Shown: positions 62,334 to 64,000 of the stretch, piece after piece
How the letters are laid out: every line of letters begins with the position of its first letter
Numbering within the stretch: the stretch's first letter is position 1
Assembly (NCBI RefSeq): GCF_016894445.1
Contig: NZ_CP056775.1
Coordinates: 2,544,001 to 2,608,000 of the forward strand
Length of the DNA stretch: 64,000 nt
Reading direction: 5' to 3'
Origin: Dyadobacter sandarakinus
GTDB taxonomy: Bacteria > Bacteroidota > Bacteroidia > Cytophagales > Spirosomataceae
The notes under the pieces: generated by a model
What the model saw: the letters and a program-made list of their open reading frames with translations, nothing else
What the model was told of the DNA's origin: nothing
Databases searched by the model: none
Program-made: the position numbers and the translations under genes

Positions 62334-64000
62334 ATGAAAAGGAATCAATTTTCAAAATACATATACAGGTTTACTGCCTGCGCAATGCTTTCGGTGACGG
62401 CAGGCTGCACCAACCTGGATGAGGTTTTATACGACCGGATTACCTCCGAAAACTTCCTGCAGACACGTGATGACGTGACCCGCGACTTTCTGAGGGCATT
62501 TGAACACAGCTACTGGAGCATCCAGGGTGGCAGCACATTCATGCTGCAGGAAAACAGTTCTGACGAAATGATGACGCCGAACCGCCAGGGCGACTGGTTT
62601 GACGGCGGACAGTTCCAGCGTGTGCATTACCATACCTGGACCCCGCAGGACGGATACACCACCGACGCGTGGAATGCACTTTACGGGGGTGTAACCCTGG
62701 CGACCAACTCACTGGAAGACCTGGAAGGGATTACCGATCCCTCCAAATTCGAAATGACGCGGGAAGAGCTGGACGGTATGATCGCCGAGCTGAAAGTACT
62801 CCGTGCCTGGCTGAACATCCGCCTGCTGGATTTTTACCGGAATATTGTCATTGTTACCAAAGTAAAAGGCCAGACCGAAGGCGGAGCACAGGCTACACCT
62901 CAGGAAGCATTCGCCTTTATTGAGCAGGAACTGAAAGATGCGCTTCCAAAACTATCGACCAACACCACATTGGGTGATAACGTGTCGGGACGCTGGACCC
63001 AGGGCGGAGCAGCTGCATTGCTGGTGCGCCTGTACCTGAATGCAAAAGTGTACACCGGAACGGATCGTTTTGCCGATTGTGCAACACTGGCGCAGGAAAT
63101 CATCGACGGAAAGTATGGCAGCTACGCGCTGGAATCACGCTGGGATGCACCTTTTGACTATACCAATCCGACTTCAAAAGAAACCATGTTCGGCTTCCCG
63201 GGAAGCTTTGCACAGACCCACTGGCAATATGACGGCGGTATGTACTTCTGGATGCTGCCGAACCTGGCTCCGAGCTACTTCGGCTTCACCGACTTTGGAA
63301 ATGCAAACCCCAAGTATGCCATGCAGCCGGGCCTCGACGTGGATAGTGTGGAATACAGCTTTACACTAGGCAAGCCATTTATTAAATTTCAGAAATACAA
63401 GGACGATCTCCGTCTGAAAAAATACAAGAACCTGGGCAACAGCAAGCGTGAGGGGATGTTCCTGTACGGCTACCTGCCTTACACGAATGCAGCCGGAAAA
63501 CAGGATACGGTAAGAGGTTTCAAAGGTCCATACCCATTGTACCTGCGTGACCAGGTGGGCAAATTCCTGGATGCCAAGCCAGGAACCAAGATCGCCGACA
63601 AGGTATCAAACATGAACAATGCCGATAACAACTCCGGTATTTTCCCTGTCAAATACCCCTTCTACCCCAGCGACGACGCCAACAAAATTTCTTCAGCTTA
63701 CGCAGAGGTACGTTTTGCAGAGATTTATTACTCGCTGGCCGAGTGTAAATACCGGGCAGGCGACAAGGCAGCCGCAGCAGTACTGCTCAATACAGTACGG
63801 AAACGCAACTATCCTGCGGGCTCTCCAAGCCTTTACAAGGCCGATGGCAGCCAGCTGACCGACCAGGAAATGCTGGATGAATGGATGCGCGAGTTCCTTG
63901 CGGAAGGCAGAAGAAGAACCGACCTGATTCGTTGGGGTGTGTTCAGTACAGGTACCTGGTGGGACAAAAAACCGGATGCAGACAAGCATACGGAGATTTT
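62334..64000 (+). CDS. SusD/RagB family lipoprotein, 3'-truncated by window edge
   Basis: The frame opens at ATG 62334 and is still open at base 64000 (555 full codons). Lipoprotein signal ending MLSVTAGC, then TNLDEVLYDRITSENFLQT as in SusD starts. TPR-like helices include MIAELKVLRAWLNIRLLDFYRN. The C-terminal signature is reached (VRFAEIYYSLAECKYRAGD, then MREFLAEGRRRTDLIRWGVF), so only a short C-terminal tail is missing. It pairs with the SusC at 59295 under the hybrid two-component regulator. Confidence 0.95.
   Translation, partial: MKRNQFSKYIYRFTACAMLSVTAGCTNLDEVLYDRITSENFLQTRDDVTRDFLRAFEHSYWSIQGGSTFMLQENSSDEMMTPNRQGDWFDGGQFQRVHYHTWTPQDGYTTDAWNALYGGVTLATNSLEDLEGITDPSKFEMTREELDGMIAELKVLRAWLNIRLLDFYRNIVIVTKVKGQTEGGAQATPQEAFAFIEQELKDALPKLSTNTTLGDNVSGRWTQGGAAALLVRLYLNAKVYTGTDRFADCATLAQEIIDGKYGSYALESRWDAPFDYTNPTSKETMFGFPGSFAQTHWQYDGGMYFWMLPNLAPSYFGFTDFGNANPKYAMQPGLDVDSVEYSFTLGKPFIKFQKYKDDLRLKKYKNLGNSKREGMFLYGYLPYTNAAGKQDTVRGFKGPYPLYLRDQVGKFLDAKPGTKIADKVSNMNNADNNSGIFPVKYPFYPSDDANKISSAYAEVRFAEIYYSLAECKYRAGDKAAAAVLLNTVRKRNYPAGSPSLYKADGSQLTDQEMLDEWMREFLAEGRRRTDLIRWGVFSTGTWWDKKPDADKHTEI

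Noticed and set aside
1..64000. Mobile elements, CRISPR arrays and tRNA genes
   Set aside because: No transposase or integrase frame, no regularly spaced identical repeats and no tRNA-like cloverleaf were seen on reading both strands; a dedicated tRNA scan could not be run.

Overview
The window looks like chromosomal DNA of a member of the Bacteroidota, most likely order Cytophagales (a Dyadobacter- or Spirosoma-like soil or plant-associated genus). The reasons are four SusD-type lipoproteins and three SusC-type TonB-linked receptors, a FecI-like sigma/FecR pair, a SusR-type hybrid two-component regulator, a type IX secretion C-terminal sorting domain, and sparse Shine-Dalgarno sequences with TTTG / TAnnTTTG-like promoter boxes. 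The genus is an inference from gene content and style. No tRNA, rRNA, CRISPR array, transposase or prophage gene was recognised.

Layout. 1-3156: end of a fructan-type utilization locus (SusD tail plus a GH32 fructanase). 3414-8468: small unknowns, a T9SS-exported repeat protein, a PQQ-type sugar dehydrogenase lipoprotein and a GNAT acetyltransferase. 8614-9882: MFS carboxylate/sugar-acid permease, then a 0.7-kb non-coding stretch with hairpins. 10560-15625: a small unknown protein, a coiled-coil/Gln-rich outer-membrane protein, a LigT-like gene with a truncated relative beside it, and a translationally coupled pair of unknown genes. 15767-21730: gamma-glutamyltransferase, two Tat-type ferritin-like proteins, a PepSY membrane protein, a GH43 enzyme. 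21861-27675: TonB receptor with its TIG/beta-helix lipoprotein, and an acyltransferase. 28036-34273: SusC/SusD pair divergent from a LacI-family regulator. 34570-36198: catalase. 36370-46073: an operon-like series sigma factor - FecR - STN-SusC - SusD - M14 carboxypeptidase - PQQ dehydrogenase/cytochrome c. 46118-55047: an Omp85-type barrel with a kinase-like N-terminal half, a CE15-like esterase, a TPR histidine kinase, a small membrane protein and a GHL6-type glycosidase. 55069-64000: hybrid two-component regulator divergent from a SusC/SusD pair; the SusD runs off the window.

How the parts work together. Most of the window is a set of outer-membrane nutrient uptake loci (polysaccharide-utilization-like), each with its own control: LacI-type repression, sigma/anti-sigma signalling through a receptor STN domain, and a one-protein hybrid two-component system. 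Degradative enzymes (GH32, GH43, CE15-like, GHL6, M14) and periplasmic oxidoreductases (two PQQ-type dehydrogenases, one with its own haem c) fit a plant- or soil-polymer degrading lifestyle.

The most unusual items are the kinase-like/Omp85 fusion (46118-48697), the sigma-controlled SusCD operon that carries a carboxypeptidase and a dehydrogenase-cytochrome instead of glycosidases (36370-46073), the coupled pair of unknowns at 14184-15625, the LigT-like locus, and a compact repeat/palindrome that may be the operator of the hybrid two-component regulator (59143-59177).
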